Assembly (NCBI GenBank): GCA_964036045.1
Contig: OZ038389.1
Span: 36,350,912 to 36,414,911, forward strand
Source: Eutreptiella sp. 'Long Island Sound 2002'
Taxonomy: Eukaryota; Euglenozoa; Euglenophyceae; Eutreptiales; Eutreptiaceae
Direction of reading: 5' to 3'
DNA length: 64,000 nt
The position numbers and the translations under genes are program-made. Under the pieces are notes generated by a model. It searched no databases and had not been told where the DNA came from. It saw only the letters and a program-made list of their open reading frames with translations. Every line of letters starts with the position of its first letter. The stretch's first letter is position 1. Shown piece by piece: positions 62,752 through 64,000 of the stretch.

Positions 62752-64000
62752 GTGCGTGCACTGTGCACAATGCGTGCGTGCAGCGTGCACAATGCGTGCG
62801 TGCAGCGTGCACAATGCGTGCGTGCAGTGTGCACAATGCGTGCGTGCAGCGTGTACAGTGCGTGCGTGCAGCGGGCACAGTGGGTGCGTGCAGCGGGCAC
62901 AGTGGGTGCGTGCAGCGTGCACAATGCGTGCGTGCAGCGTGCACAATGCGTGCGTACAGCGTGCACAGTGCGTGCGTGCAGCGTGCACAGTGCGTGCGTG
63001 CAGCATGCACAGTGCGTGCGTGCAGCGTGCACAGTGCGTGCGTGCAGCGTGCACAGTGCGTGCGTGCAGCATGCACAGTGCGTGCGTGCAGCGTGCACAA
63101 TGGGTGCGTGCAGCGTGCACAGTGCGTGCGTGCAGTGTGCACAATGCGTGCGTGCAGCGTGCAAAGTGGGTGCGTGCAGCGTGCACAATGCGTGCGTGCA
63201 GCGTGCACAGTGCGTGCGTGCAGTGTGCACAGTGCGTGCGTGCAGTGTGCACAGTGCGTGCGTGCAGTGTGCACGGTGCGTGCGTGCAGCGTGCACAATG
63301 CGTGCGTGCAGCGTGCACAATGCGTGCGTGCAGTGTGCACAGTGCGTGTGTGCAGCGTGCACAGTGCGTGCGTGCAGTGTGCACAGTGCGTGCGTGCAGT
63401 GTGCACAGTGCGTGCGTGCAGTGTGCACAGTGCGTGCGTGCAGCGTGCACAATGCGTGCGTGCAGCGTGCACAGTGGGTGCGTGCAGCGTGCACAATGCG
63501 TGCGTGCAGCGTGCACAATGCGTGCGTGCAGTGTGCACAGTGCGTGTGTGCAGCGTGCACAGTGCGTGCGTGCAGCGTGCACAATGCGTGCGTGCAGCGT
63601 GCACAGTGCGTGCGTGCAGTGTGCACAGTGCGTGCGTGCAGCGTGCACAATGCGTGCGTGCAGCGTGCACAGTGGGTGCGTGCAGTGTGCACAGTGGGTG
63701 CGTGCAGCGTGCACAGTGCGTGCGTGCAGTGTGCACAGTGCGTGCGTGCAGCGGGCACAGTGGGTGCGTGCGTGCAGCGTGCACGATGCGTGCGTGCAGC
63801 GTGCACAATGCCTGCGTGCGGCGTGCACAGTGGGTGCGTGCGTGCAGCGTGCACAGTGCGTGCGTGCAGTGTGCGCAGTGCGTGCGTGCAGTGTGCACAG
63901 TGCGTGCCTGCAGCGTGCACAATGCGTGCGTGCAGTGTGCACAGTGCGTGCGTGCAGTCTGCACAATGCCTGCGTGCATGCAGTGTGCACAGTGCGTGCG
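62752..64000. repeat. 22-bp minisatellite, about 56 units, open at the right edge
   Basis: The unit TGCGTGCGTGCAGCGTGCAC plus AA or AG varies at a few fixed positions (CAGTG/CAGCG, CACAA/CACAG, TGCG/TGGG). A few units are 26 bases long. No stop occurs on the minus strand in any frame, so the long His/Cys/Ala-rich frames there are a by-product of the repeat. Confidence 0.9.

Noticed and set aside
62636-63990. Three overlapping ~400-codon His/Cys/Ala-rich frames on the minus strand
   Set aside because: By-product of the 22-bp satellite; the same 22-residue pattern appears in all three frames.

Overview
This window looks like nuclear DNA of a unicellular eukaryote, most likely a microalga or related protist with a large, repeat-laden genome; I cannot name the lineage. 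The reasons are: isolated GC-rich, apparently intronless genes separated by kilobases of repeats; eukaryote-only domains (RING, ubiquitin-like, chromodomain, 7TM receptor-like); at least six families of eukaryotic mobile elements; tRNA-derived short repeats with internal A and B boxes; long minisatellites; and very frequent poly-C/poly-G runs. No operons, ribosome-binding sites, rRNA genes or CRISPR arrays were seen.

Layout. 0-7.1 kb: an RNase H fragment of a retroelement, then a LINE-type element (2.87-6.13 kb) whose central ~1 kb lies inverted inside it, then a small ORF pair and a tRNA-derived repeat. 7.1-10.07 kb: foldback and dispersed repeats and a 1.2-kb, 27-bp minisatellite. 10.07-11.44 kb: an intact gene for a RING / apolipoprotein-L-like / ubiquitin-like protein, the most striking host gene here. 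11.4-16.9 kb: 75-bp tandem repeats, remnants of a short HVQLF protein family, a cysteine-rich E3-like fragment and G-rich hairpin elements. 17.2-21.2 kb: two GC-rich genes (a one-TM protein and a GAF-like protein) followed by a broken second copy of part of the GAF-like gene. 22.3-27.1 kb: a decayed PIF/Harbinger-like DNA transposon with terminal inverted repeats, plus remnants of further copies. 27.5-28.4 kb: an intact type II thioesterase-like gene.

28.4-35.6 kb is AT-rich or homopolymer-rich, with few coding signals. 35.6-39.6 kb and 45.2-49.3 kb hold two Penelope-like retroelements on the minus strand with the GIY-YIG nuclease in front of the reverse transcriptase. Between them, 40.2-45.1 kb is a gag-only LTR element. 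49.3-60.4 kb is a nearly intact Ty3/gypsy chromovirus carrying a DIRS-type DNA-methyltransferase-like domain between protease and reverse transcriptase; its 5' LTR cuts the second Penelope-like element. 60.4-64 kb: a ~185-bp satellite, a truncated 7TM receptor-like gene and a 22-bp minisatellite that runs off the end.

The host genes do not form a pathway. The window mainly records nested mobile elements, with a few intact genes embedded (RING-APOL-UBL, thioesterase, GAF-like, one-TM). All family assignments are from motifs read by eye; no database search was possible.
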